DNA of 64,000 bases, from contig NZ_CP046804.1 of the NCBI RefSeq assembly GCF_009763805.1, positions 3,348,001-3,412,000 on the forward strand, written 5' to 3'. A model generated the notes under the pieces. It was not told the DNA's origin and did no database searches. It saw nothing but the letters and a program-made list of their open reading frames with translations. This document shows positions 23,124 through 39,934 of the stretch, piece after piece. Every line of letters begins with the position of its first letter. Within the stretch, counting starts at the first letter, position 1. The position numbers and the translations under genes were made by a program. The DNA comes from Vibrio cidicii. GTDB lineage: Bacteria; Pseudomonadota; Gammaproteobacteria; Enterobacterales; Vibrionaceae.

Positions 23124-23150
23124 CGCCGGCACTTGCCGGCGTTTCTTTAT
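23124..23150 (+). terminator. Terminator after dapB
   Basis: CGCCGGC (23124-23130) and GCCGGCG (23135-23141) form a GC-rich 7-bp stem with an ACTT loop, followed by a T-rich tail. Confidence 0.8.
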
Positions 23151-23457
23151 TTCTCGTTTTTCTTCTCTTAATCACCCATCGATTTTTTTCCATTTAATGA
23201 CTTACTTTTCTTGTTTTTTCTGTGCTTACGTGTTGGTTTTTGTTTGAGTTGCTCAAAAGTTGGATGAGTGGTTTGCTGAGCAACGTTTGCGTCAAAAACA
23301 AAAATGAAACTGTGATCTGGGATGGCGTTTAAAAGTGGTGTTTCATCAAAATTACCTCAAAGTGCCCTTTGCGGATTAATAAACTTGTACTTTTGCGGTT
23401 ATTTTATGGCTTTTTGCTTTAACTGGTCTAAATGGCAAATATGTTTTTGACTAATTG

Positions 23458-23486
23458 TTGACAGAAATCACTACGATCTTTAGAAT
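23458..23486 (+). promoter_or_regulatory. Strong sigma-70 promoter for carAB
   Basis: A perfect TTGACA (23458-23463) and TAGAAT (23481-23486) are separated by 17 bp, giving a start near 23493 and a leader of about 100 nt before carA. The rest of the 480-bp dapB-carA gap (23151-23592) is AT-rich and holds no gene that I can support. In enterobacteria carAB is controlled by arginine and pyrimidines; I could not identify a clean ArgR box. Confidence 0.75.
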
Positions 23487-23592
23487 ACCGCCAATTTGTC
23501 TGATTTCCCCGAAATCTTCGGAACGTGGTGTTAAGGAAGGCAGATTTGCAGTTTAATTTATTATTTTTGCATTTTTATTCCTGGAGGTTGTC

Positions 23593-24732
23593 TTGAGTAA
23601 ATCAGCACTGTTAGTCCTAGAAGATGGGACAGTGTTCCGCGGAGTTTCCATTGGTGCAGATGGGTCGTCCGTTGGTGAAGTCGTTTTTAATACCTCGATG
23701 ACGGGGTACCAAGAAATCCTCACTGATCCTTCCTATTCCCAACAAATCGTTACTCTTACTTATCCTCACATTGGCAATACCGGTACTAACGCCGAAGATG
23801 AAGAATCCTCTTCGATTCATGCACAAGGCCTTGTGATTCGCGATCTTCCTCTTATCGCTTCTAACTTCCGCAGTGAACGTTCTCTTTCCGATTACCTTAA
23901 GTCACAAAACATTGTCGGCATTGCTGACATTGATACGCGTAAGCTGACTCGTATTTTGCGTGAAAAAGGGGCGCAAAATGGCTGCATCATGGCTGGCGAT
24001 AATCTGGATGAAGCGTTGGCTCTGGCAAAAGCGAAAGAGTTCCCTGGTCTAAAAGGGATGGATCTGGCGAAAGTCGTCACGACCAAAGAAGCGTACCAAT
24101 GGAAACAAGGTTCATGGACACTGGAAGGTGGCCTGCCTGAAGCAAAAGACGATAGCGAACTGCCATACCACGTCGTGGCGTACGATTTCGGTGCCAAGCG
24201 TAACATCCTGCGTATGTTGGTGGACCGTGGTTGCCGACTGACCGTTGTTCCAGCACAAACCTCCGCTGAAGAAGTACTGGCGATGAATCCAGATGGTGTG
24301 TTCCTATCGAATGGCCCAGGTGACCCAGCACCTTGTACTTACGCAATCGAAGCGACAAAAACTTTCCTTGAGAAAAGCCTACCTGTGTTTGGTATCTGTT
24401 TAGGTCACCAAATCCTTGCACTCGCTTCTGGTGCTCAGACGATAAAAATGAAATTTGGTCACCACGGTGCGAACCACCCGGTTAAAGATCTTGAGCGTGG
24501 TGTCGTCATGATTACTTCTCAAAACCACGGTTTTGCTGCGGATGAAGCAACACTACCTGAGAACCTACGTGCAACGCACAAATCACTATTTGATGGTTCT
24601 CTACAAGGTATTCACCGTACGGATAAGCCAGCATTCAGCTTCCAGGGTCACCCTGAAGCGAGCCCTGGTCCGCACGATGCAGCACCGCTATTTGACCACT
24701 TCATTGAATTGATTAAACAACACCGCGCTTAA
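23593..24732 (+). CDS. carA: Carbamoyl phosphate synthase, small (glutaminase) subunit
   Basis: CarA hydrolyses glutamine and channels ammonia to CarB for carbamoyl phosphate, the precursor of arginine and pyrimidines. The class I amidotransferase nucleophile is Cys269 in GICLGHQ, with [12 protein letters not shown] before it and [11 protein letters not shown] holding the His-Glu pair. It starts with TTG at 23593 behind a strong CTGGAGG ribosome site. Length is 379 residues. carB follows after 16 bp. Confidence 0.96.
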   Translation: MSKSALLVLEDGTVFRGVSIGADGSSVGEVVFNTSMTGYQEILTDPSYSQQIVTLTYPHIGNTGTNAEDEESSSIHAQGLVIRDLPLIASNFRSERSLSDYLKSQNIVGIADIDTRKLTRILREKGAQNGCIMAGDNLDEALALAKAKEFPGLKGMDLAKVVTTKEAYQWKQGSWTLEGGLPEAKDDSELPYHVVAYDFGAKRNILRMLVDRGCRLTVVPAQTSAEEVLAMNPDGVFLSNGPGDPAPCTYAIEATKTFLEKSLPVFGICLGHQILALASGAQTIKMKFGHHGANHPVKDLERGVVMITSQNHGFAADEATLPENLRATHKSLFDGSLQGIHRTDKPAFSFQGHPEASPGPHDAAPLFDHFIELIKQHRA

Positions 24733-24748
24733 TTTGGAGTAGTAGATA

Positions 24749-27700
24749 ATGCCAAAACGTACTGACATTCAGAGCATTCTTATTTTAGGTGCAGGTCCAA
24801 TTGTTATCGGTCAGGCTTGTGAGTTTGACTACTCTGGTGCTCAAGCGTGTAAAGCGCTACGCGAAGAGGGTTACCGAGTTATCCTTGTGAACTCAAACCC
24901 AGCAACTATCATGACTGACCCAGAAATGGCAGATGCAACTTACATCGAGCCAATTCACTGGGAAGTGGTACGTAAGATCATCGAGAAAGAACGCCCAGAT
25001 GCGATTCTTCCAACAATGGGTGGTCAAACGGCTCTTAACTGTGCGCTTGCTCTAGAAGCAAATGGCGTTCTTAAAGAGTTCGGCGTAGAGATGATTGGTG
25101 CGACTGCAGATGCAATCGACAAAGCTGAAGACCGTTCTCGCTTTGATAAAGCCATGAAGTCTATCGGTTTAGAATGTCCACGCGCTGATACGGCGAAAAC
25201 CATGGAAGAAGCTTACCGTGTTCTCGATATGGTTGGTTTCCCATGTATCATCCGTCCATCATTCACTATGGGTGGTACTGGTGGTGGTATCGCTTACAAC
25301 AAAGAAGAGTTCGAAGAAATTTGTACTCGTGGTCTGGATTTATCTCCAACCAACGAGCTGCTTATCGATGAATCTCTAATTGGTTGGAAAGAGTACGAGA
25401 TGGAAGTTGTTCGTGATAAGAAAGACAACTGTATCATCGTTTGTGCGATTGAAAACTTTGACCCAATGGGCATCCACACTGGTGACTCAATCACAGTTGC
25501 ACCCGCTCAGACTCTGACTGACAAAGAGTACCAAATCATGCGTAACGCTTCTCTAGCGGTACTGCGTGAAATCGGTGTAGAGACTGGTGGTTCAAACGTA
25601 CAGTTTGGTATCAACCCGAAAGATGGCCGTATGGTTATCATCGAGATGAACCCACGTGTATCTCGTTCTTCAGCTCTGGCTTCGAAAGCAACAGGTTTCC
25701 CAATCGCGAAAATCGCAGCGAAACTGGCAGTTGGCTTCACTTTAGACGAGCTAATGAATGACATCACTGGTGGCGCAACGCCAGCATCATTCGAACCAAC
25801 CATCGACTACGTTGTGACTAAGATTCCGCGCTTTAACTTCGAGAAATTTGCTGGTGCCAACGACCGTCTGACGACTCAGATGAAGTCTGTGGGTGAGGTT
25901 ATGGCGATTGGTCGTAACCAACAAGAATCGCTACAAAAAGCTCTGCGTGGCTTGGAAGTGGGTGTGAATGGGTTAGATGAAATGGTCGACCTTGACGCTC
26001 CGGACGCACTGACCAAGATTCGTCACGAGTTGAAAGAAGCGGGCGCTGAGCGTATTTGGTACATCGCGGATGCATTCCGTGCCGGTATGTCTGTTGATGG
26101 CGTATTCAACCTGACAAACGTTGACCGTTGGTTCCTAGTTCAAATCGAAGAATTAGTGAAATTAGAAGCTGAAGTGAAAGCGGGCGGTTTTGCTGGTCTG
26201 ACTCAAGATGTTCTGAAGAAGATGAAGCGCAAAGGCTTCTCTGACGCACGTCTGTCTAAGTTACTTGGTGTAGCCGAAAGCGAAATCCGTCGTCTACGTG
26301 ACCAGTACGATATTCACCCAGTTTACAAGCGTGTTGATACTTGTGCGGCTGAATTTGCTTCTGACACCGCATACATGTACTCATCTTACGATGAAGAGTG
26401 TGAAGCGAACCCAACAGATAAAGACAAGATCATGGTTCTTGGCGGCGGTCCAAACCGTATCGGTCAAGGTATTGAGTTTGACTACTGCTGTGTACACGCA
26501 TCTCTAGCACTTCGCGAAGATGGCTTTGAGACTATCATGGTTAACTGTAACCCTGAGACAGTTTCTACAGACTACGACACTTCAGACCGTCTGTACTTCG
26601 AACCAGTAACACTGGAAGACGTACTAGCAATCGTACGTGTTGAAAAGCCAAAAGGCGTTATCGTTCAGTACGGTGGTCAAACGCCACTGAAACTGGCGCG
26701 TGCTTTAGAAGCTGCTGGCGTGCCAATCATTGGTACTAGCCCTGATGCTATTGACCGTGCAGAAGACCGTGAGCGCTTCCAAGCTGCGGTTGAGCGTTTA
26801 GGCTTACTACAGCCAGAAAACGCGACAGTAACGACGATGGAACAAGCGGTAGAGAAGTCGAAAGAGATCGGTTTCCCACTGGTTGTGCGTCCTTCATACG
26901 TACTTGGTGGTCGTGCGATGGAAATCGTCTATGACGAGCAAGATCTGCGTCGTTACTTTAACGAAGCGGTAAGCGTATCGAATGAATCTCCGGTTTTGCT
27001 GGACCGTTTCCTTGATGACGCAACGGAAGTGGACGTTGATGCTATCTGTGACGGCGAAACGCGTCGTGATTGGCGGTATCATGGAACACATCGAACAAGC
27101 GGGTGTTCACTCGGGTGACTCAGCATGTTCGCTTCCAGCATACACGCTAAGCCAAGAAATTCAGGACAAGATGCGTGAACAAGTAGAGAAACTGGCTTTC
27201 GAACTTGGTGTACGCGGTCTGATGAATACTCAGTTTGCTGTTAAAGATAACGAAGTTTACCTCATCGAAGTAAACCCACGTGCTGCACGTACAGTACCAT
27301 TCGTATCGAAAGCAACGGGCGCACCACTAGCGAAAATCGCTGCACGTGTTATGGCTGGTCAAACTCTTGAGCAACAAGGTTTCACGAAAGAGATCATCCC
27401 ACCATACTACTCAGTAAAAGAAGTGGTACTGCCGTTCAACAAGTTCCCTGGCGTTGACCCATTATTAGGCCCAGAAATGCGCTCTACTGGTGAGGTTATG
27501 GGTGTCGGTGCAACGTTTGCTGAAGCATACGCGAAAGCGGAACTGGGCTGTGGTGCCGTTTACCCTGAAGGTGGTCGTGCACTACTTTCAGTACGTGAAG
27601 GTGATAAAGAGCGCGTTGTTGACCTAGCTTCTAAGCTAGTGAAACTGGGTTACCAACTAGATGCAACTCACGGTACTGCGGTGATTCTAGGTGAAGCTGG

Positions 27701-27983
27701 CATTAACCCACGCTTGGTAAACAAAGTTCATGAAGGTCGTCCACACATTCTGGACCGCATCAAGAACAATGAATATACCTACATCGTGAACACAGCATCT
27801 GGTCGCCAAGCGATTGAAGATTCTAAGCTGCTACGTCGTGGTGCTTTGGCTGAGAAAGTGAACTATACAACAACGCTAAACGCAGCGTTTGCAACCTGTA
27901 TGTCTCACACCGCAGATGCCAAAGCGAGCGTGACATCAGTGCAAGAGCTGCACGCGCAAGTGAAAGCAAGTTTACAAGCGTAA
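24749..27983 (+). CDS. carB: Carbamoyl phosphate synthase, large subunit (apparent +1 frameshift in the second half)
   Basis: CarB has two homologous ATP-grasp halves (first half from [20 protein letters not shown], second from [20 protein letters not shown]) and a C-terminal MGS-like regulatory domain. At 27056-27060 the sequence reads GAAAC; with GAAC it reads [19 protein letters not shown] and joins the part ending at 27983. Corrected length is 1077 residues, close to E. coli CarB (1073). Uncorrected, the frame stops at 27118. Loss of CarB would cause auxotrophy, and the error has the same form as in nine other genes here. Confidence 0.94.
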
Positions 27984-28033
27984 GACAGTAAGCCGCCTTA
28001 AATATATCAACAGGCTTATTTGACAACCTCATT

Positions 28034-28060
28034 GCCCGCTCATTTGAGCGGGCTTTTTTA
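28034..28060 (+). terminator. Terminator after carB
   Basis: GCCCGCTCA (28034-28042) pairs perfectly with TGAGCGGGC (28045-28053) around a tight loop and is followed by six Ts. Confidence 0.92.
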
Positions 28061-28191
28061 TGTCAGCAGGAGCAAGAACTCGATATGATATTGATGAAAA
28101 TTTGGAATGGGTTGTTGTCGCTTGTTTCGCTGTTGTTACCGCACCGTCAGTGCTACTTTGTTGTTTTATTCAGTGGTTGATTTGCAAGGTC

Positions 28192-28971
28192 ATGGAAGTT
28201 TCGTTAGAAGTATTAGGATTACTGTTTTTGGTTGCGGGCGTGGCCGGCTTTATTGATGCGATGGCAGGCGGCGGCGGCTTGCTGACCTTACCAGCACTAT
28301 TAGCGGCAGGAGTACCTCCGACTCAGGCATTAGCTACCAATAAGCTGCAGAGTTCCTTCGGTAGTTTCTCTGCCAGCTGGTATTTTGTGCGCAATGGCAT
28401 TGTCAGCCTCAAAGAGATGCGTCTGGCGATTGCCTGTACTTTTATTGGCTCAGCAATGGGTGCCGAGCTGGTACAACAATTTGATGCGTCGCTGTTGACC
28501 AGTTTGATCCCGCTGCTGCTGATCGCAATTTCTCTCTATTTTTTGCTGGCCCCGCAGACTCGCGCCGATTCAGGTAAAAAACCGTTGCCGGAAGCGCTGT
28601 TCGCATTATGTATTGGTGGCGGTATCGGTTTTTATGATGGCTTTTTTGGTCCGGGGACCGGCTCCATTTTTACCGTCTGTTTTGTGGTGTTGGGGCATTT
28701 CAGCCTAGTCGATGCGACCGCACGTACTAAAGTGCTTAACTTCACCTCCAATATCGCCGCGCTGACTTTCTTTTTGATTGCTGGCCTGCCTATCTGGCAA
28801 ATTGGTCTGACGATGGCGGTCGGTGGGTTTATCGGCGCTCGTATGGGCGCGAAAGTTGTGGTCACCAAAGGCCAAAAATGGATCCGTCCTCTGGTGATTA
28901 CCATGTCGATGCTGATGGCACTTAAGCTGCTGTGGGAACAGCACTCACAATCGTTTCTATCAATGTTCTAA
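28192..28971 (+). CDS. Sulfite exporter TauE/SafE (TSUP) family membrane permease
   Basis: This 259-residue inner-membrane protein begins MEVSLEVLGLLFLVAGVAGF and has about seven to eight hydrophobic helices. The paired TSUP repeats are visible: IDAMAGGGGLLTLPALL in the first half and GFYDGFFGPGTGSIF in the second. The family moves sulfur-containing or organic anions, but the substrate here cannot be inferred. The ATG at 28192 was chosen because the longer frame reaches back into the carB terminator. Its last 50 bases overlap the convergent LysR gene. Confidence 0.85.
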   Translation: MEVSLEVLGLLFLVAGVAGFIDAMAGGGGLLTLPALLAAGVPPTQALATNKLQSSFGSFSASWYFVRNGIVSLKEMRLAIACTFIGSAMGAELVQQFDASLLTSLIPLLLIAISLYFLLAPQTRADSGKKPLPEALFALCIGGGIGFYDGFFGPGTGSIFTVCFVVLGHFSLVDATARTKVLNFTSNIAALTFFLIAGLPIWQIGLTMAVGGFIGARMGAKVVVTKGQKWIRPLVITMSMLMALKLLWEQHSQSFLSMF

Positions 28972-29767
28972 CACGCGGCGAGCGGTAGCTGGTGGCCCGA
29001 AGACAAATGTGGATCGGGCGAAACAGCGGCGCTAATTCGGCAAAGTCAAAGCAGTATTGTGACTCGATTTTGAGCGCATTGACGATGGAAAGGGGCACGA
29101 GGGCGGGGGCCATACCACCCAATGCCAATTGTGCAGATGCGGTGTAGGAGTCCATTTCCATCACCGGATTGATGCCAAGCCTAGCGAGGATGGCGGCCTG
29201 ATAGGTGTTAGCCGGGTTGGCCAAGTCGTTGGTCACCACTTCGTTTGGCAAGCTGCTCAATGGCTGGCGACTGACAATATAAAATGGCTCATCGAACAGA
29301 TGCAGCGTCATCAACCCATGGTTACCCGGCAGATAGCCAGCGCAAAGCCCTAGCGTGGCTTTGCCCGATTGAACCTGTTCGACAATGCGCGGCGTATGGT
29401 GCGTGGTGATGGAGAAGTGAGGATCACGCTGGCGGTACTCGCCCATCACTTGAGTCAGATAGCCAGCGACCAAAGTTTCTGAGCAGTCGAGGCGGATCAG
29501 GGTATCATCTTCCAGCGCTTGCTGCTCAAAGATTAGGCCGCGCAACTCATTGAATGTCGGCCCAATATTGGCGATCAACTGCTCGGCTTCGGCGGTGAGT
29601 TTGATGTGCCGACCAGCAGGAACCACCAGTTTCTTACCCAGTTTCTTTTCCAGATTGGCAATCCGTTTGCTGACAGCAGACTGGCTGATATACAGCTGGC
29701 TGCCTGTGCGGCTCATGGTTTTTTCTTTACTGAGGACTAACAGCGTTTCGATGCCTTCTAACAGCAT
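28922..29767 (-). CDS. LysR-family transcriptional regulator
   Basis: The 281-residue protein has an N-terminal winged helix-turn-helix (LLVLSKEKTMSRTGSQLYIS then QSAVSKRIANLEKKLGKKL, about residues 9-47) and a substrate-binding domain behind it. It is convergent with, and overlaps by 50 bp, the TSUP permease gene, so the two 3' ends share sequence. LysR regulators often control a divergent neighbour, but here the divergent side (yadS) runs in the same direction. Its target and ligand are unknown. Confidence 0.85.
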   Translation of the reverse strand: MLLEGIETLLVLSKEKTMSRTGSQLYISQSAVSKRIANLEKKLGKKLVVPAGRHIKLTAEAEQLIANIGPTFNELRGLIFEQQALEDDTLIRLDCSETLVAGYLTQVMGEYRQRDPHFSITTHHTPRIVEQVQSGKATLGLCAGYLPGNHGLMTLHLFDEPFYIVSRQPLSSLPNEVVTNDLANPANTYQAAILARLGINPVMEMDSYTASAQLALGGMAPALVPLSIVNALKIESQYCFDFAELAPLFRPIHICLRATSYRSPRVRTLIETIVSAVPTAA

Positions 29768-29900
29768 AGACGGTGATGAATATTGGGAATAGGTGATTCA
29801 CTGTAACCGAGAGAAAGCGACATGCCAAGCGACCAGCGAAATAAAGAGAGTGCACTCATAGGGCCGCCCACTATGGCGGCCAAGGATTCACAGTTGATGA

Positions 29901-30522
29901 TTAGCGGTTGATGGCAAAAATCGGTAGCGACAAATGCCAGCGGATCGCGCCTAGGCGAATGATTAAAGTGGAAATTACCCCGGCTAAAAAAGCGGTGGAG
30001 TTATCATAGCCCATGCTCAAGGCAACCGTGTGGAACACACCGCCGATAATACAGGCGGTGGCGTACACTTCGCTGCGCAGTACCATAGGGATTTCACGTG
30101 CCAGCACGTCGCGGATAATGCCGCCGCCACAGCCCGTAATCACGCCCATGATCACCGCCACCATGCCTGAGTCTTGATAGGCTAAGGCTTTTTCTACGCC
30201 GATGCCGACAAACACCGCTAAGCCAATCGCATCACACACGGGCAAAACCCACCAAGAGAGGCGTTTTGGGCGACGTACCAGCAGCATGGTGAGTAAGCAG
30301 GTGATAAAAATTACCCATAGATAGGTCGTGTCTTTGATCCAAAACACTGGCGTGGCGCCCAGCGCCATATCACGGATTGTGCCGCCACCGATGGCAGTGA
30401 CACTGCCCAGAAACCGCCACACCAAACGGGTCCATTTTCAGTCGTCCAGCGAGTAACACACCAGAAACCGCAAATACGGCGGTACCAAATAAATCAATAA
30501 AATACAGCAGCATGGAATCCAT
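29901..30522 (-). CDS. yadS: YadS, TRIC-type (UPF0126) inner-membrane protein (apparent +1 frameshift near codon 37)
   Basis: This small protein belongs to the glycine-rich UPF0126/TRIC cation-channel-like family, with two homologous halves seen as [11 protein letters not shown] and [14 protein letters not shown]. It starts [20 protein letters not shown] at 30522. On the plus strand GAAAC at 30410-30414 has an extra base; with GAAC the protein reads [20 protein letters not shown]. Corrected length is 206 residues. In E. coli, yadS sits next to btuF and mtn, as here. A 7-bp GC-rich inverted repeat (29862-29881) lies 20 bp after its stop and could end the transcript. Confidence 0.87.
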
Positions 30523-30595
30523 GTTACTCGATACCCTATAAATGCAAGAAAAGGAAAAATTGGGGGCAAATTGTACGAAATTTTTTTGCCAAAAG

Positions 30596-31433
30596 TTAGC
30601 GATTTCCGCGGATGGTGGCAAAGTGCTCACATACTTGTTCAATCGCCAATAATGTTCTTGGGGTCGGACGATTGAGCCAGTCGGCATTGAGCTGCCAAGA
30701 GTGACCGTTTTGCAGCGCAGGGATCTCATCTCGCCAGGCATCCCACATCCCCCCATCACGCATGGCGTGCTCTGAGGCGAACATCGCCTGCGGTTTTCGC
30801 AGCACGACTTGCTCGACACTCACTTGCGGATAAGGTGACGCTGCATTGGCAAAGATGTTTTCCCCGCCACAAAAAGTAAACACCTCGCTGGGCCAATTTT
30901 TCCCCGCAACCGTGATGATCGGCGCTTCACTCAGCTGGTAAAAATAACGCACCTTTTCACTGCTGCGATATTTTTCGCTAAGTCTATTTAGTTGAGAGCG
31001 AAAACGCGCCGCCTCTTCGCGCCCTTGCTGTGGATTGGCGCTGTACTGGCTGAGCTGTTCGATATTGTTGGCGATGTCGGCCAAGCTTTCGGTTTTCGAT
31101 TCGTAGAGGTGAAAGCCAAACTGGCGCAATTTTTCCAATTCTTTGGCTGGGTTGCCAGCCGGCCAAGCAATGATTAAGTCCGGTTGCAAGGCGATGATGC
31201 GTTCAAGCTTGATCCCTTTGTAGTTGGCGATCTTTTCCAGCTTTTGAGCCTCTTGCGGGTAGTCGCTCATTTCGCTAACGGCAATCAGTTGTTCTCCAAG
31301 TCCTGCCGCATACGCCAGTTTCTGTGGCGTGGGGGGCAAGGCTGATCACCCGCTTGGCTGGCACGGCGAAAGAGGCTTTCACCGTGCATAGAAGTAAAAA
31401 CAGAATCAATAGAGCAGGGCGCATGACAGTCAT
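30596..31433 (-). CDS. btuF: Vitamin B12 periplasmic binding protein BtuF (apparent +1 frameshift near codon 38)
   Basis: BtuF delivers cobalamin to the BtuCD ABC transporter. The start at 31433 gives [20 protein letters not shown], a signal peptide ending around SFA, then [19 protein letters not shown] at 31318-31322 (plus strand) carries one extra base; corrected, the protein continues [20 protein letters not shown]. Later parts ([15 protein letters not shown]) are typical of helical-backbone binding proteins. Corrected length is 278 residues. The ATG overlaps the cbiB stop as TAATG, so translation is probably coupled, which fits a shared B12 role. Confidence 0.9.
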
Positions 31434-32386
31434 TATATTCCTTGATGGATCAGGCCAAGAATCAGGCTTTGCAGCAGCAACCAGACAAAAATTCGCCACG
31501 CCAGCAGTGTTTGGATTTGGTCAATATGCAGCGCGGAAGGGGCAATTCGACCGCCAATTTTTGCTCGCTCGGTTTTTCGGCCTGCATAAATCGCCGGCCC
31601 GCCGAGCGAGAGTTGCAATTTGTTGCCCACAACGCACAGCAGCCAGCCAGGCCCGGGGAGCGGCCACGATGGCGCTTGCTGTTTGATGCCACTTAACGCA
31701 ATGCCGGCGTTTTTTCCGATAGCCAACAACAGGGCAAATAGGCGCAGTGGGATAACGTCCAATAAGGCGGTCAAGCGAACGGCAGAGAGACCGAAGGGGG
31801 CATAGTGTTGGCGACTGGGTGACCAAGCGCGGGCGAGCTCTGTGGTGAGTCGATACATCAAGGCGCCAATACCGCCGCCGATCGCAAACCAAAAAAACAC
31901 GCCAATGACATTACGCCCATAACCCAGAATGACGGTCTCTGCGCCCGCTTTGCCCAATCCAAGTAGGGAAAGAGTGCGCGTTTCGCGATTGAGAAACGGG
32001 GTGAGTAACTCACGGGCTGTCACTTTGTCTTCATTGGCCATCGCGCGCATCAATTGCCTGGCCAGTGTTTCGTTGCTACGCCAGTCAAGCGCCAAGAGCA
32101 GCAGCGCCAGCTCAAACAGCTCTGTTTGCCATACTAAAGGCTGTAGGGCGACGAGTAGCACTAAACATGGCAACAGCATCAGTAGCAGTGCAAGGGTGCC
32201 GGAGAGTTGATTTTGTGTGTAACTGTCGGGACGATTGACTTTCTCCGCCAACAGTTGGGCGAACTTATGCCATAACCTGATCGGATGAGAAGCTCGGGGA
32301 ATAGGCAAAAGTAAATGAAACAACAGCGCGCCCCACATAATGAGGATCGCGCCATTGGCATAGAGTTGCTTAAACAGTTCTTCCAT
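31433..32386 (-). CDS. cbiB: Cobalamin biosynthesis protein CobD/CbiB (adenosylcobinamide-phosphate synthase)
   Basis: CbiB is an inner-membrane enzyme that attaches the aminopropanol arm to cobyric acid. The 317-residue protein has several membrane helices (for example ALLLMLLPCLVLLVALQPL) and family stretches KAGAETVILGYGRNVIGVFF and LDVIPLRLFALLLAIG with a GPGWLL region. It lies between mtnN and btuF. In E. coli the btuF and mtn genes are adjacent without it, so in this genome a cobinamide-pathway gene is inserted in the B12 uptake group. No full cobalamin pathway is visible in the window. Confidence 0.87.
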   Translation of the reverse strand: MEELFKQLYANGAILIMWGALLFHLLLPIPRASHPIRLWHKFAQLLAEKVNRPDSYTQNQLSGTLALLLMLLPCLVLLVALQPLVWQTELFELALLLLALDWRSNETLARQLMRAMANEDKVTARELLTPFLNRETRTLSLLGLGKAGAETVILGYGRNVIGVFFWFAIGGGIGALMYRLTTELARAWSPSRQHYAPFGLSAVRLTALLDVIPLRLFALLLAIGKNAGIALSGIKQQAPSWPLPGPGWLLCVVGNKLQLSLGGPAIYAGRKTERAKIGGRIAPSALHIDQIQTLLAWRIFVWLLLQSLILGLIHQGI

Positions 32387-32398
32387 GAACGCGTGCGA

Positions 32399-33094
32399 TT
32401 ATTTGATCAGCGACAGCATGTTGAAGACCATTTGCGACGAGCTTTGTGCCGCCAATGGGAGAAACTCTTCAAAACTCATTGGCGACTCTTTATCTGCCAC
32501 ATCTGAGATGGCGCGCACGACCACAAACGGCACTTTGAACTGGTGGCAAGTCTGGGCAATGGCTGACGCTTCCATTTCAACGGCAATCACATTTGGGAAG
32601 TGGCTACGAATGAAAGCTTGGCGCTCTGCGGTGCAGACAAACGCATCGCCGGTACAGATCAAGCCGCGCACCGCGTGTTGACCTTCCATTTGCGCCAGCG
32701 CTTTTTCCGCGAGGCTCATCAGCTTTTCATCGGCTTCAAAAGCCGCTGGTTGGCCTGCCATCTGGCCAATTTCGTAGCCAAATGCCGTGACGTCGGCGTC
32801 GTGGTGGCGAACTTCGCTGGAGATCACCACATCACCCAAGTTGAGGCTAGCGTCAAAACCACCAGCCGAGCCAGTGTTGATCACCACGTCAGGTTGATAT
32901 TCATCGAGCAGAATCGTTGTGCCAATGGCTGCGGCCACTTTACCAATACCCGATTGCAGTAACACCACGTCAACGCCGTTGATCTGACCTGAATAAAAGG
33001 TACAGCCTGCTTTACTGACTGTTTTTGCGTTTTGCAGCGCATCTTTAAGAATGGCAACCTCTTGTTGCATTGCACCGATAATACCAACTTTCAT
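32399..33094 (-). CDS. mtnN: 5'-methylthioadenosine/S-adenosylhomocysteine nucleosidase
   Basis: MtnN (Pfs) cleaves the adenine from methylthioadenosine and S-adenosylhomocysteine. In vibrios its product S-ribosylhomocysteine feeds AI-2 production by LuxS. The protein opens [20 protein letters not shown] and has [19 protein letters not shown], the substrate region VAVEMEA-type [13 protein letters not shown], and [15 protein letters not shown] with the catalytic Asp. Length is 231 residues, as in E. coli (232). It is the first gene of the mtnN-cbiB-btuF group. Confidence 0.96.
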   Translation of the reverse strand: MKVGIIGAMQQEVAILKDALQNAKTVSKAGCTFYSGQINGVDVVLLQSGIGKVAAAIGTTILLDEYQPDVVINTGSAGGFDASLNLGDVVISSEVRHHDADVTAFGYEIGQMAGQPAAFEADEKLMSLAEKALAQMEGQHAVRGLICTGDAFVCTAERQAFIRSHFPNVIAVEMEASAIAQTCHQFKVPFVVVRAISDVADKESPMSFEEFLPLAAQSSSQMVFNMLSLIK

Positions 33095-33188
33095 ATCAAT
33101 CTCTTGTGTTCAACATTTGAATGGGCGTGAGTATAGCAAAGCTCTCTGACAATAAGTACACTCTGTTGGGTCCGTCTGGTTTGGCCGT

Positions 33189-33617
33189 TTATTCGATCAA
33201 TCCGGCCTCTTGTAGCAAGGTCCTTAACTGCTCAGCTCGCTTACGGTTAACACCAAAATCAGAATAGCCGACCCGAGATTCTGAGCGTACCAGCAATTGC
33301 TTGCCATCTATTTTCAGTTCCAAATCATCGACAAAACGAAATACACGTGAAGTGCATTCGATGCGTAGATAATTTTCGTGCTGCTGTGCGCTTTTGGCGC
33401 CGGGAAGCTGTAATGCAACTTGTTCTATTTGAGCTAAGGTTGCCTGTGGTTTGAGAGCAAAAGGCTCAAGGCGAAACTTGTCGCGATTTTCTTGTGTAGA
33501 AACGCAGTTTGGCTTATCGCCACAAGGGGAAGCGGTTCGGTCCATCATTGGCGTGACTCCGGTTGCGCAGGCCGTTAGCCCACAAAGGCAGAAGGTGAGA
33601 AGAACGGCTTGTTTCAT
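33189..33617 (-). CDS. DUF1499 domain lipoprotein
   Basis: A 142-residue exported protein starts MKQAVLLTFCLCGLTACATG; the lipobox LTAC puts the acylated cysteine at residue 17. The DUF1499 features PNCVSTQ, FRFVDDLE and the C-terminal SRVGYSDFGVNRKRAEQL are visible. The function of this family is unknown. The start at 33615-33617 follows GGTACC-rich sequence; a GTG-like upstream start (33632) would add five residues ahead of the signal and is less likely. It is transcribed alone, downstream of mtnN's promoter region in the opposite order. Confidence 0.85.
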   Translation of the reverse strand: MKQAVLLTFCLCGLTACATGVTPMMDRTASPCGDKPNCVSTQENRDKFRLEPFALKPQATLAQIEQVALQLPGAKSAQQHENYLRIECTSRVFRFVDDLELKIDGKQLLVRSESRVGYSDFGVNRKRAEQLRTLLQEAGLIE

Positions 33618-33673
33618 ATTGGTACCTCGCATTGAGAGATAGCGACGTTAAGTGAATCTATTCAGTCTAAAAC

Positions 33674-33706
33674 AAAAGAGGTTGGTGTCCATCACCAACC
33701 TCTTTT
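33674..33706 (-). terminator. Terminator of the first glutamate synthase operon
   Basis: A perfect 14-bp stem (33674-33687 with 33693-33706, core GAGGTTGGTG/CACCAACCTC) with a 5-nt loop. On the minus strand it is followed by a T-rich tail. It lies 12 bp after the gltD stop. Confidence 0.92.
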
Positions 33707-33718
33707 CTACATCCAGAA

Positions 33719-39613
<5,895 letters not shown>

Positions 39614-39934
39614 TGCAATTCTCCCTTTGCTTCTCTGTCTTCCGGACAGAAATACCAGCATAAAGTTTGGCGGTATAGATGACTAACTATGCATTTAAAT
39701 TGTTCTATTTTGTATATTAATGCACCAAAGCTGTTAGAAAATTTTAACAAAAAGTAATGCATTATTTTGCATTGAGTTCACAACGTATAGGTTATTGTGA
39801 AAAAGGTCAAGTTGTTAGTGAAAAATCACGTTAGCGCGGGATTTACCACGTAATGGTCTAAATAAAATGTTTAAATTCAATTGGATAGTTTTTGTGATGT
39901 TACATTTTTGCAACATGGAGAATTTCGTAGGCAG
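39614..39934. other. Leader and promoter region of the first gltB gene
   Basis: This AT-rich 320-bp stretch lies between gltB (minus strand) and the terminator of the second glutamate synthase operon. It must hold the promoter of the first gltBD operon. GGGAGA sits before the gltB ATG. A short in-frame extension to 39661 exists but lacks family conservation. No other gene is supported. Confidence 0.5.
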
